NCBI GenBank assembly: GCA_947588675.1
Contig: CANPYY010000012.1
Span: forward strand, 1 to 64,000
DNA: 64,000 nt
Direction of reading: 5' to 3'
From: an uncultured Lachnospiraceae bacterium
GTDB lineage: Bacteria > Bacillota > Clostridia > Lachnospirales > Lachnospiraceae
In this document: positions 9,174-19,521 of the stretch, one piece after another
Position numbering within the stretch: position 1 is the stretch's first letter
Layout of the letters: each line of letters begins with the position of its first letter
The notes under the pieces: generated by a model
The model's database searches: none
What the model was told of the DNA's origin: nothing
The model's input: only the letters and a program-made list of their open reading frames with translations
Translations under genes and position numbers: made by a program

Positions 9174-9917
9174 TTACATATTCCAAATTGCAATCGCAGA
9201 ATAATTATCCATATTTTTCTCTTTTCCATTATCTGCTACTTCCTTTTCCATCCTGTCAAGCCAATCTTTAACATTTTCGGAAACATTAAGCAACTCGCAC
9301 ATTCTGTCTTCATTTATTAATTCCCAGAATCCATCTGAACACAATAAAAACGCCTGATATTCCGATACATTTAACGGTCCTTCAATTGAACTCATACCTA
9401 TTTTCTCAACACCTCCCAAAGCATTTAAAAGCTTATTCCTGTCAGGATGATTTCTTATTTCTGACTCTGATATTTTCCCGGCGCGGAAAAGCATTTCTAC
9501 AACACTGTGATCATGCGTTCTGGAACTGACTAACGAATTACTGAATGTATATACCCGTGAATCTCCTATATGCCCTATGTACGCATATTCCTTATCCATT
9601 ATAAGTACCGCCGCCGTTGTCTTTAATTTATTTGGACAATTCATACTTTTTTGCATGTACATAAGTTCTGACTGCACATTATCAAAAAATTTTTCAATTA
9701 AAGAACTATTTAATATGTTATTATTTGATATAAGATAATCTTCTGGTATTTTTTCAAATAATTCAGTTGTTTTTAGCGAAGCCAAATCACCAAAACCGTG
9801 TCCCCCCAGTCCATCACACACTATGAAACCATAACAGTTTTTATCAGAAAAAAAACCTATGGAATCCTCATTTACGCTACGACTGCCTCTATCCGTCAGG
9901 TATGCATATTTAATCAT
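9174..9917 (-). CDS. PP2C-type Ser/Thr phosphatase
   Basis: DRGSRSVNEDSIG, FIVCDGLGGHGFGD, YIGHIGDSRVY, LLCSDGFWELI. Confidence 0.9.
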   Translation of the reverse strand: MIKYAYLTDRGSRSVNEDSIGFFSDKNCYGFIVCDGLGGHGFGDLASLKTTELFEKIPEDYLISNNNILNSSLIEKFFDNVQSELMYMQKSMNCPNKLKTTAAVLIMDKEYAYIGHIGDSRVYTFSNSLVSSRTHDHSVVEMLFRAGKISESEIRNHPDRNKLLNALGGVEKIGMSSIEGPLNVSEYQAFLLCSDGFWELINEDRMCELLNVSENVKDWLDRMEKEVADNGKEKNMDNYSAIAIWNM

Positions 9918-9946
9918 AATAACACCACTCAAAATAAAATTTTTGA

Positions 9947-10828
9947 TTATCTTTTGTCATAATCTACACGTTTTAAAAATAATATTCCGATGAATCCATA
10001 GGCTGCGCTGTACCAAATCAACACAAGCCATGACATTGCAATATGCTGAACTGATGAATCATACTCCATTTCATATTCCTGCTCTAACCCCAGTTCTTTC
10101 CAACTGCTTATATTTTCATCTGACTCTGAAGCTTCGTTATATTTTTCTATAGTATCTTTTGTCGGAATTTCGTTAATATCTGCTGAACTTAATATCGCAG
10201 TCTGTCCCCATTTACTTATAGTAAGCTGTTTCAATGCTTCTGCCCCTCCGGAAAGCGGAAACATCATGCCTGCCATAACAAGCTGTACTATAAGTACAAA
10301 AGGCATTACCGTCATTGCTGCATTTTCTGTCTTTACAATACATGACACCATGAGTCCAAGTGCATCTGAGCAGAATATAACCAAAACAAATGATATAAAA
10401 AACTCAAAACCAACCCACACAAATACAACCCCTCGGTTTGGAAAATCCCTGAAAATATCAAATACCACGGTAAGGATAACTGCCTCACAGACGCACAACA
10501 CAAATTCATATATCATATGTGCAACAATATAAGAGGAAATATGAAGTCCCGTCCTGTGTTCTCTTTTTATAATATCCCTTTCCCTGCATACAGACTGTAT
10601 TGAATTAAACAATCCGACCCAGATACATCCGCAAATCATTGCAAATACTCCCGTCTTGGTGCTTTCATTTACCGAAAACGTATTATCACCAATGACCCAT
10701 GCAAGTATTGTTGATATTATCAATGTGCTTACAAGCGATTTCCAGCCTTTTTCATTTATAAAAACCCTGAAACATTTACCAACATATATTTTTATCTGTC
10801 CTATTCTTCCAATACGTGATTCATTCAT
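9947..10828 (-). CDS. ABC-2 type transporter permease
   Basis: Multiple TM helices, DIIKREHRTGLHISSYIVAHMIYE, immediately downstream of the cognate ATPase. Confidence 0.82.
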   Translation of the reverse strand: MNESRIGRIGQIKIYVGKCFRVFINEKGWKSLVSTLIISTILAWVIGDNTFSVNESTKTGVFAMICGCIWVGLFNSIQSVCRERDIIKREHRTGLHISSYIVAHMIYEFVLCVCEAVILTVVFDIFRDFPNRGVVFVWVGFEFFISFVLVIFCSDALGLMVSCIVKTENAAMTVMPFVLIVQLVMAGMMFPLSGGAEALKQLTISKWGQTAILSSADINEIPTKDTIEKYNEASESDENISSWKELGLEQEYEMEYDSSVQHIAMSWLVLIWYSAAYGFIGILFLKRVDYDKR

Positions 10829-10830
10829 TT

Positions 10831-12384
10831 TTATTCTCCAATATTTATAGAATTATATTTGTCTATATAATAATCCGACAGGCCCTCTCCGTTTTCATCT
10901 TTGCGGTTTATCCTCTTAACAATCCCTGAAAAAGATGAAACTTCAAAAAACTTAAATGCGTCATTAACAGTTCCGTAAAAAGCCAGATGTCCGCTATTAT
11001 CCAAACTGCTTTTAGCCAATACTATTACTTTATCAAACAAGTCTGACGCGCGTTCCGGACTGTGCGTAATAACCATAACGATTTTACCCCTGTCTGCAAT
11101 TCCTCTTAAATTTTCCATAAGTCCCCGTCCCATAATGTCATCCAGCCCGGAATCAGGTTCATCCAGGAAAAATAAGCTGGGATTTGCTATAAACTCAACT
11201 GCAATACTAAGTCTTTTTCGCTGTCCGCCGCTGAGTTTTGAAACAAGCGAATCTCTTTCCCTCGATAGCCCAAATTCATTCAATATATTATTGATTCTTT
11301 CTTCACGTTTTTCATCTTTCATTCGTTTTGGCAATTTCATTCTTGCGGCATTCGACAGTGTATCGTAAACCGTATCACTATTACGTAGAAGGTCCTGCTG
11401 CGGTACAAACCCTATCTCATACTTCATCTGCTCATATTCCTCATAAATATCGGTATCACGATATGTGATTTTCCCATCTGCCTTTTCATATCCCATTACC
11501 GCATTGATAAAAGTAGTTTTTCCCGCACCTGACCCGCCAAGGATAAGAACCATTTCTCCATTATTTACAGTCATTCTGATATCCTGCAAAAGCATCATTT
11601 TTTTGAATCTTTGAACAACGCTGCGTTCAACTATATTTATGCTAAGCTGTCCTCCGGAAGTCTGTCTGCTTGAAACAGCTTCTTTGCAAACAGCAGGCGC
11701 ATCGGAAACCATACAGCCGCCGGAGCAAATAAGTTTGTCGCCAAGAAATATAAAATACACATCCGCAATCCTTATCACATCAAATACGGACAAATAACGC
11801 GGACTTGTTATCCTTTTCCCATTTAACAACACTCCATTTGTACTTTTATGGTCTATAACAGCCCATCCGCTGCCTGAAAGAAAAAATGAAACATGTTTTT
11901 GCGAAATAAATTCATTATCAATTGCCACACCTGAAGCAACTGTTCTTCCAACGGCAAGTTCTGCCATAGTATCCGAAAGCGTGATACTATGCCAGTTAAA
12001 CTTTACTTTACTTTTGGTAAACAGAGCTATTGTTTTATCCCGTCCTACAATTTCTGACTGCCTGACCTCAAAGGAAATAATATCTCCGTCACTTAGCTGT
12101 ACTGCCTGTTCATTTGTTTTCCCATATAACTTACCATTTACATATGTACCATTTGTACTCCCAAGATCTCTGTATAAATAGCGGTCTTCTGACAGAACAA
12201 TTTCTCCGTGTCTTCTTGATACTATTGGTGAATTAATCATAATATCGCATTGGCTCTGTGTTGAATATCTTCCGATAACCGTAATATATTTTAGAGCATA
12301 TGAACCTGCAAGTCCGTCTCTGTTAAATAAATGCACTACAGCTTCACCATCAGAATCAGGTGAATACAATACCGTCTTATCCAT
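10831..12384 (-). CDS. Dual-FHA-domain ABC transporter ATPase
   Basis: Two FHA domains (SPIVSRRHGEIV..DLGSTNGTYVNG; NEFISQKHVSF..DHKSTNGVLLNG), Walker A GGSGAGKTT, signature LSGGQRKRL, Walker B LFFLDEP. Start at 12384 overlaps the upstream kinase stop. Confidence 0.92.
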   Translation of the reverse strand: MDKTVLYSPDSDGEAVVHLFNRDGLAGSYALKYITVIGRYSTQSQCDIMINSPIVSRRHGEIVLSEDRYLYRDLGSTNGTYVNGKLYGKTNEQAVQLSDGDIISFEVRQSEIVGRDKTIALFTKSKVKFNWHSITLSDTMAELAVGRTVASGVAIDNEFISQKHVSFFLSGSGWAVIDHKSTNGVLLNGKRITSPRYLSVFDVIRIADVYFIFLGDKLICSGGCMVSDAPAVCKEAVSSRQTSGGQLSINIVERSVVQRFKKMMLLQDIRMTVNNGEMVLILGGSGAGKTTFINAVMGYEKADGKITYRDTDIYEEYEQMKYEIGFVPQQDLLRNSDTVYDTLSNAARMKLPKRMKDEKREERINNILNEFGLSRERDSLVSKLSGGQRKRLSIAVEFIANPSLFFLDEPDSGLDDIMGRGLMENLRGIADRGKIVMVITHSPERASDLFDKVIVLAKSSLDNSGHLAFYGTVNDAFKFFEVSSFSGIVKRINRKDENGEGLSDYYIDKYNSINIGE

Positions 12385-14962
12385 TATTTTCCTCCGTTTC
12401 GTCAGAATCATATGCCATAGGGGCATCAAAGGTATATGCATCAAAGCCCATTCCACGCAGAGTTTCTACCTGCTGTTCATTTACCCCGTAAATACTTACT
12501 CTTACGCCGTCTAATTTTAATGTCTGCCAGTCAATCATTTCATTATAACTGATATCAAGTCTTGCTATTCCTTTATAACCATATTCAGGATGTAGCGAAA
12601 TGCCTGAAAAATCATAAACAGGATTACCAATTAAATCTAAATTACATAATCTTGTATTAGAAGCAAGCGGCGTGATATCTGATATATCGTTATCGCTCAA
12701 ATCCAGATTCCATAGTTCTGTCTTATCTGCTAATGCAGATATATTGCTAATATTATTTTTGTTCAATATAACATCGCTTAAAGGACAACCTGCAAGAATT
12801 GAAATATCCGAAATCTTATTTTGTCCTGCATGAAATGTTTCCAACCTGGCAGCGCCTGATAAGAAGCTTACGTCATCAATACCATCATTCATACATGAAA
12901 GAGCTGTAACTGATTCAGGAATAGTAATGGTCTGCGTATTAAGCCCCGAAACAGAATCCATATCCAAAATTATAAGATTTTGATACGTCCCGATTATACT
13001 TATATCAGAAACATTGGTTTCATTAATATGTAAAAAGTGAAGTCCCGTAAGGTTGTTTAAACATGATATGTCCTTTGTCTTTGTCTTATTCAGATTCAGC
13101 GTGGTCAGATTCGTAAGATTATTCAACGGTGAAACATCTGTAATATCGGTATTTCCCTCAAGAGATAATTCTTTTAATTTAGTAAGCTCACCTATAACCT
13201 TTACATCATTATCATCCATAAAACAATTTTTTATAATAAGCTTTTCAAGATTTTTAAGTTCTTTTAATTTGGCAATATCATTATCATTTACGATATCATA
13301 AGAAATTGTTACACTATCTGCATTTTTCGTTATATGTTTATCCCCGATAGTAATAGTATTAAAACTTTTAAATATAACTAAAATGATAGCCATAACAAGC
13401 AATGCCGCAATAACGCAACCGCATATTTTTAATCTCCGTAAAAGTTTTTTATGTTCCAGACGAGGATAATAAAAATATCCCATAAAAGCCGCAATGGCAA
13501 GAGCATCTATTATACAAATCATCTGAATATCATAATTATAAACAATTAAAATATCATTAATCCCACTATTAACAACAATATCAAGCAGCATAGACGATAC
13601 TATCCATGCCACTATAACAATCATTACAACACTGATTGCAAAGCAAACCTTATTTGGTTTTCTTTCTTTATTATTGATATAAGGGTAATACTTTCTTCCT
13701 GACAAAAAGGTCACGCCAACAAATATTGCTAGTATTATAAAACAAATAAATAAAAATACTCCCCCGGTAAAAGCCTGAGCCTGGATTCCAAATAATATAA
13801 ACGACAACATAAAAAGTGAAATCAATCCCGTAATTGTTGAAATCACCAAACCCGACTTTTGAGGCTGCATTAAGGGTTCTTGATTTTCCCGCACAGGCGC
13901 TTTTCTCTCCGGAGTTTCTGCAACCGGTTTTTCTGTTTTATTTACCGGCTTATCGGCATTTGGTGTCTGCCTGCTTATCTTCTGCATGTCAGGATTATTA
14001 CTAAAATACATATCGCCTGAAACCGTAACTTCACTGTCATCAAATTCGGTTTGCACATTATTTTCCGTATTTCCTTCCATACACGCTTTCTGCAAATCTT
14101 CTATTGATTGGAAACGGTTTTCCTGTTGTATCGCCATGCCTTTTAAAACAATATTATCCTGCTCTTTTGATATATCAGAATTTATGGATGACGGAGCTGC
14201 AAGTTCATCTTTAAATATTCTGTTCATTGCATCATCAGGAGTAACACCTGTAATAAGCTTATACATAGTAGCCGCTAAGGCATATACATCTGTCCATGGT
14301 CCCTGTCTGCCTTTTGTCCTGTATTGTTCTTCCGGGGCATAACCCGGCTTTAACATAATAGACAGGCTTTTTTCATCCGTTCCTACTACATTTCTTGCCG
14401 CTCCAAAATCAAGCAATTTTACAACGCCGTCACTAAGAACCATAATATTGGATGGACTTATATCACGGTGAATCAATCCCTGCTCATGTATTTTAGATAA
14501 AGCGCTCATTATCGGCGAAAGCATTTCAAACGCTTTTTCAAAAGACATAACACCCTTTTGTTCCAGATACTCTTTCAAATCAATTCCGCAAAGATATTCC
14601 ATTACAATATATGCCGTATTATTTTCAGAAAAAAAATCCCGTACTGAAACAATATTCGGATTGTTTGCAAACTTAGCTAACGTTCTGGCTTCTTTAAGGA
14701 AATTTTCTTTACCTTTTTCAAAATCTGCCTGGGCATTCCCAACATTAACCGTAACTTCCGCAGAAACAGCACTGTTTCTGTTTACAATGCCTGACGGAAA
14801 ATATTCCTTAACTGCTATTTTCATATCCAGATTAATATCCTGCCCTATGTATGTAATTCCAAATCCACCTTCACCTAAAACCGCGCCTATCTCATATTTA
14901 CCATTTAAAACCGTGCCCGGGCTCAAATGGTGCGGTGCATACATGTATTCATGTTGTTCCAT
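12377..14962 (-). CDS. Membrane Ser/Thr kinase with C-terminal leucine-rich repeats
   Basis: Kinase motifs GEGGFG, IAVKEYFP, HRDISPSNIM, LLDFGAAR; about five TM segments; C-terminal SDS22/internalin-like LRRs. Confidence 0.92.
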   Translation of the reverse strand: MEQHEYMYAPHHLSPGTVLNGKYEIGAVLGEGGFGITYIGQDINLDMKIAVKEYFPSGIVNRNSAVSAEVTVNVGNAQADFEKGKENFLKEARTLAKFANNPNIVSVRDFFSENNTAYIVMEYLCGIDLKEYLEQKGVMSFEKAFEMLSPIMSALSKIHEQGLIHRDISPSNIMVLSDGVVKLLDFGAARNVVGTDEKSLSIMLKPGYAPEEQYRTKGRQGPWTDVYALAATMYKLITGVTPDDAMNRIFKDELAAPSSINSDISKEQDNIVLKGMAIQQENRFQSIEDLQKACMEGNTENNVQTEFDDSEVTVSGDMYFSNNPDMQKISRQTPNADKPVNKTEKPVAETPERKAPVRENQEPLMQPQKSGLVISTITGLISLFMLSFILFGIQAQAFTGGVFLFICFIILAIFVGVTFLSGRKYYPYINNKERKPNKVCFAISVVMIVIVAWIVSSMLLDIVVNSGINDILIVYNYDIQMICIIDALAIAAFMGYFYYPRLEHKKLLRRLKICGCVIAALLVMAIILVIFKSFNTITIGDKHITKNADSVTISYDIVNDNDIAKLKELKNLEKLIIKNCFMDDNDVKVIGELTKLKELSLEGNTDITDVSPLNNLTNLTTLNLNKTKTKDISCLNNLTGLHFLHINETNVSDISIIGTYQNLIILDMDSVSGLNTQTITIPESVTALSCMNDGIDDVSFLSGAARLETFHAGQNKISDISILAGCPLSDVILNKNNISNISALADKTELWNLDLSDNDISDITPLASNTRLCNLDLIGNPVYDFSGISLHPEYGYKGIARLDISYNEMIDWQTLKLDGVRVSIYGVNEQQVETLRGMGFDAYTFDAPMAYDSDETEENNG

Positions 14963-15003
14963 ACCTATTATCCCTTCTCATAGCTGATTGGTTTTTATTT
15001 GTT

Positions 15004-15501
15004 TTATTCTACTTTTCTCCACACATCAGATACATATTGACTTCCATCATCCGCAGTACGTTTCCAAGTCATTATAGAATCTGATATTTCTATAGAAAAT
15101 TCATCAACATTTCCATATCCATATTCACTATTATAAAACATTGTTAAATTATTTCCTGATAATTTATATGTACCAATATTTTCATCTTTCCAACTATTAA
15201 TATACCACCCTCCATTACTGTCAAATGTAATGGTTCCATCTCCTTCCCAGGTACCTACTATTCTGTTTTTATGTTTACCAATAAAAATTACTGCTATAAT
15301 TATCAGAATAATAATTATTACTGCTATAATTCCTGCCTTTGGAATCTTTCTCTTTAACCTGACTGCCTGTTCAGGTGATGCAACAGTTCCCATTCCGCCT
15401 ACTGCAGAAGCAGATAAAGGTTGTCCGCACCTGTTGCAGAACCCTGCGCTGTCAGCATTAGCAGCTCCACATGATCTGCAATATTTTGACATTTTAATCA
15501 T
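15004..15501 (-). CDS. Zinc-ribbon, single-TM protein with lipocalin-like outside domain
   Basis: KYCRSCGAANADSAGFCNRCG, one TM, then IVGTWEGDGTITF..WKR. Confidence 0.7.
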   Translation of the reverse strand: MIKMSKYCRSCGAANADSAGFCNRCGQPLSASAVGGMGTVASPEQAVRLKRKIPKAGIIAVIIIILIIIAVIFIGKHKNRIVGTWEGDGTITFDSNGGWYINSWKDENIGTYKLSGNNLTMFYNSEYGYGNVDEFSIEISDSIMTWKRTADDGSQYVSDVWRKVE

Positions 15502-15510
15502 CCTTTCGCT

Positions 15511-16176
15511 TTAATTAGTAAACATATGTTTACGCTTATTAAAATATATGTAACTTAAAACTACTAATACTATAGTTCCCATCCAAATACCCGTCATTTG
15601 TGAAAAACCACTACTTCCTAAATCAGAAAAAGACACCTCAAGCACACTCATTTGTATTATAAAATGTAATGTATTTATAACGGGACTTACTATATAATAA
15701 GCCAGTAATAATACAATTGAATTAGACTTAAATCCTGCCAGTTGTTTGCGTACATACAATACTCCAAACAAAGCATATGCAATCCAAATAATACCAACAG
15801 TTATGTCCGTTCCTTTTAAAGCAGGAACTGTTTCATATAAAACCGATGCATCAATTTCAAGCCCATATATATCTCCTGTCATGGTTCTTATTGCCGTAAT
15901 TACTGCAAAGAAACCTGAAAAAAACAATTGAAAATATATTACGAATTTATACCATTTCATTGACAGATTCGGTTGAAAATTATTATAATTCTGCGAATAA
16001 TTATCAGTTTCACTTTGGTAATTAGTTTGTTGTTGGTAATTATTCATTCCCGATGAATAATTACTTGTTGCCTGCGAGTTATACCTTTCACTTTGACTAT
16101 CTAAAACGGCGCCACACATAGGACAAAACTTTGATTGTGGATTTTCTATTTGCTTACCACAGTTTGAACAATACAT
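15511..16176 (-). CDS. Zinc-ribbon multi-TM protein
   Basis: MYCSNCGKQIENPQSKFCPMCG, Gln/Asn/Tyr-rich linker and about five TM helices. Confidence 0.65.
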   Translation of the reverse strand: MYCSNCGKQIENPQSKFCPMCGAVLDSQSERYNSQATSNYSSGMNNYQQQTNYQSETDNYSQNYNNFQPNLSMKWYKFVIYFQLFFSGFFAVITAIRTMTGDIYGLEIDASVLYETVPALKGTDITVGIIWIAYALFGVLYVRKQLAGFKSNSIVLLLAYYIVSPVINTLHFIIQMSVLEVSFSDLGSSGFSQMTGIWMGTIVLVVLSYIYFNKRKHMFTN

Positions 16177-16230
16177 ACATCTCTCTCCTATTCTTTTTTT
16201 TAATTTATAATAATATAGTTATCCTATACA

Positions 16231-17073
16231 TTACCGCATCCATTTGCTTAATTGATTCAGTTCATCCAGTCCGCTCCGTATGTACCCTTTTATTTCATCT
16301 GAAACATACGATGTACATACTACCCTTGCAAATATAATAAAAATCAATATAGACAATAGCAGCATTGCCAAAAAAATGTATACACGCTTATTTTTATCTA
16401 CTCCTGATACAGAGTAGATTGAAACATTCTGATACACTATACCAATCAAATAACTTATAACATATAAAGCAAGTCCATATAACTCATTGCATTTAAATAA
16501 CAGACAACTAACCAATATAACAGGCGCCAATACAACGACCCTCATAGATGTAGCTGCCAAAGCCTCTTTAAAATTTATAGCCCCTTTTCCTATTTTTATC
16601 AGTACAAACAACAATGCCGTACTTATCATATAAAGTATACCTGAATATATAATTGTCAAAACAAAAGCCTGCAATACGGGAATAATTTTATAATCTCCGC
16701 CATCCAAAGAATTAATTCTTAATGCAAAAATCACAGCAAAAACAGCAGAAACCAACGCCTGAACACACATAAAAATTATTATAGTCAGCATATCAGTATT
16801 TTTGATATACGCACTTCCGGCGTCAAATGGTTTAAGTAAAATATCTAAATATGTTTTTGCAATAAATCCTGTTTTTTTCTTAATATCTTCTCCGTTATAC
16901 TGCCGCTGTCTGTAATCAGGCTGTGAATAACCGGTATATTGATAATTTACTGATGCATTCTGTTCAATATTAACGGGGTTTCCAAAATTGCCATTCAAAG
17001 CTTTTCCACATTTTGAACACAATGTTTCTGAATCAGCATTCGCTGTACCACAAAACATACAATATTTTGCCAT
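16231..17073 (-). CDS. Zinc-ribbon, Yip1-like multi-TM protein
   Basis: MAKYCMFCGTANADSETLCSKCG, then a multi-TM domain. Confidence 0.65.
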   Translation of the reverse strand: MAKYCMFCGTANADSETLCSKCGKALNGNFGNPVNIEQNASVNYQYTGYSQPDYRQRQYNGEDIKKKTGFIAKTYLDILLKPFDAGSAYIKNTDMLTIIIFMCVQALVSAVFAVIFALRINSLDGGDYKIIPVLQAFVLTIIYSGILYMISTALLFVLIKIGKGAINFKEALAATSMRVVVLAPVILVSCLLFKCNELYGLALYVISYLIGIVYQNVSIYSVSGVDKNKRVYIFLAMLLLSILIFIIFARVVCTSYVSDEIKGYIRSGLDELNQLSKWMR

Positions 17074-17107
17074 TTCAATCAGCTCCTTATTATAATATTT
17101 ATATATG

Positions 17108-17926
17108 TTACTGAATTTTTTCCATATCAGTAATTCCACAATCAGGATTTAAAATAAAATAAGTTTCAAATGCACCTTTCAAAAATAATCTAACTTCCCC
17201 AGGATTGCAAAATACTGTTCCATTAATATTGCACATTTTATCTTTTGTAATTTCTACTGTAGCTCCCAATGTTTCAGTAAACCAGTCACCGCCTATGACA
17301 GTAGCTATATATCCATCACCGCTTTTTTCAATACTTATAGCCCTTGGTGTCATCCACGAGTAACTATTATCTTTTTCCTCCCAAACGCCTTCTATATCAT
17401 GATAATTCCAATCTTCTGTTATACTTAAATTTTTATTAACGTATATCCACTCCCTATTTACATATTCAAGCGGATAAGCTATTGTTACCGTACAGTCTGC
17501 ATATGTATAATTTGCAGATATCGTATATGTAACCGTAGCATTTTCGCCTTCTGATGATATTTCAGGTTCTGTTATTTGAATAGTCCTGTTTGTATTATTT
17601 TCATCATATGAACTTTCCAATGCAGCTATATATTGTTCGTTACGTCCAGTTAATAATTGTGTTACTTCTTCCTTTGTAGGTGCTTTTATGTACATACCCT
17701 TTGAGTAAAATATTGCACCTCCCGCAACTAATATTAAAACAATTAAAATAAATGCTGCCCATACTCCTTTATTAGATTTCTTTATCGACGGTTTCATTGG
17801 TGCGGCAGATATTGGTGATTTTGGAAACGTTGACATCATTCCCTGTTGCAGCCTTGCCCTGCAGCTAACACAATACTCCGTCCCATCTCTGTTAAAAGCT
17901 CCGCATGAGATACAGTATTTTGCCAT
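17108..17926 (-). CDS. Zinc-ribbon single-TM protein with outside domain
   Basis: MAKYCISCGAFNRDGTEYCVSCRARL, TM VWAAFILIVLILVAGGAIFY, about 190-aa outside domain. Confidence 0.65.
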   Translation of the reverse strand: MAKYCISCGAFNRDGTEYCVSCRARLQQGMMSTFPKSPISAAPMKPSIKKSNKGVWAAFILIVLILVAGGAIFYSKGMYIKAPTKEEVTQLLTGRNEQYIAALESSYDENNTNRTIQITEPEISSEGENATVTYTISANYTYADCTVTIAYPLEYVNREWIYVNKNLSITEDWNYHDIEGVWEEKDNSYSWMTPRAISIEKSGDGYIATVIGGDWFTETLGATVEITKDKMCNINGTVFCNPGEVRLFLKGAFETYFILNPDCGITDMEKIQ

Positions 17927-18014
17927 TTTAATTATCCTCCTCTGAAAATAATATGTCCGGATTCTTCCTATATCCTGTGTTGTCCTTCATATCCCGCCCT
18001 GTTATAGTTTACTC

Positions 18015-19490
18015 TTAATTCTTTTCCGTTTTAATATATTCTGAATCATATGAAGATTTTATTGTTTCAGTTTCACCAATATTATTATCCGGTTTTTCTG
18101 TTACTTTTGGTTTTTCTGTACTATTCGTTTTACTGTTTTTCTTATTTGATGGTGTAGATGCAGGTTTTTCCGTACTGCTTTCAATTTGTTTCAACTTATC
18201 TTTATAAGATTTAAGTACGTTCTGTGAGCCATTATAAATATGTAGCGTTATAAAAACCATAATTAACGAAATAACGCCAACGGCTAATGATGTCATGGCT
18301 ATTACCCTGTATTTTGCTGCTTTCCGTTTTAAATCAGCCATTCTTTTATGTAATATATAATTTTCCTGTCTTAATTTCCCATAATCCTGTTCCTGCAAAT
18401 TATCACCTGATTTAATTTGAGGTTCTTCCTTTGCGGTTCCATTAATAAGTTCCTCGACAGATTTTCTTACAGGTTCATCCGGAAGCTGTTTCCCATATAA
18501 AAATGCCTGATAACATTCCTGTTTCCACTGCCAGTCAGCCTCACGGTAATAATAAATATCCTGAGGCGTAACTTTAGCTTTTTCATTTATAATGCACACA
18601 ACAGATTTATCATCTGTTACATTTTCTATTGCTCTTACCGCGTAATCATATTCTTTTATTTCCTCACATATCACTCCTGCTTTCTGTACTCCAAACATTT
18701 TAACGTAAGCATGTTTTATACAATCCATAAATGTATTTTCTGCCGAATCGCCAAAAATTCCCTCTACAAATTTTTCAATAAAATTATTCTTGTCCTTTAT
18801 ATTTTTATTCAAGTAAACTGAATACGGATTCATAAAAAATTCTGATGCTGTAATATAAGCATTATTTTTCGGAAAATTTCCTCTTGCCAATGCAATTTTA
18901 TCCTTGGGAAGATTTAAAAGCACAGGTTGGAACACTCCGTCAAGCATACCGTCAGTAGCCAAAAGTACGGACGCAGCTTTTGCTTCACATATTCCAAACT
19001 TCCATGTCCTGTTTCCTCCCCTTAATGGAATAACAGAACTTCCATCAGCTCCTTTTTGCCTCTGCGTAATTGGTTGAATTATTCCATTATATAAACGTAC
19101 AAGAATCCCGCCGTCTCCTGCATGTCCATATATTACTTTTTCTCCGTCATACAATATTGAAGATAACGTCGTATCATAACTTTCTATAGAATTTCCTGTT
19201 TTCCCTGCACATAGTTCTATTTGTTTGAAAGCATATTCATAACCGTCTTCAAGCATTTCCCGGAGTTTGGAAACAGACATATTACGACTAATATTTTCTT
19301 TACAATACTCATACAGTGAATTGACTGCTGTTTTGGAGCCTATATCTGCATTTGCGGCGCTTCCTACTCCGTCTGCAACCACTCCCAGATACCAGCCGCC
19401 ATTTAACTGTACTGCTTTACTTGCGTCCTGACATACAACGCCTCTGCTTTTATGCGATTTACCTTGAATAGAAAATCCATACGTTATCAT
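18015..19490 (-). CDS. PP2C-like phosphatase with C-terminal TM and TEKP-rich tail
   Basis: GVVCQDASKA, LGVVADGVGSAANADIGSKTA, YGHAGDGGILV, LLATDGMLDGVF, TM AMTSLAVGVISLIMVFITLHIY. Confidence 0.82.
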   Translation of the reverse strand: MITYGFSIQGKSHKSRGVVCQDASKAVQLNGGWYLGVVADGVGSAANADIGSKTAVNSLYEYCKENISRNMSVSKLREMLEDGYEYAFKQIELCAGKTGNSIESYDTTLSSILYDGEKVIYGHAGDGGILVRLYNGIIQPITQRQKGADGSSVIPLRGGNRTWKFGICEAKAASVLLATDGMLDGVFQPVLLNLPKDKIALARGNFPKNNAYITASEFFMNPYSVYLNKNIKDKNNFIEKFVEGIFGDSAENTFMDCIKHAYVKMFGVQKAGVICEEIKEYDYAVRAIENVTDDKSVVCIINEKAKVTPQDIYYYREADWQWKQECYQAFLYGKQLPDEPVRKSVEELINGTAKEEPQIKSGDNLQEQDYGKLRQENYILHKRMADLKRKAAKYRVIAMTSLAVGVISLIMVFITLHIYNGSQNVLKSYKDKLKQIESSTEKPASTPSNKKNSKTNSTEKPKVTEKPDNNIGETETIKSSYDSEYIKTEKN

Positions 19491-19521
19491 TATATTTCCT
19501 CCAATACATCTCCGAATATGT

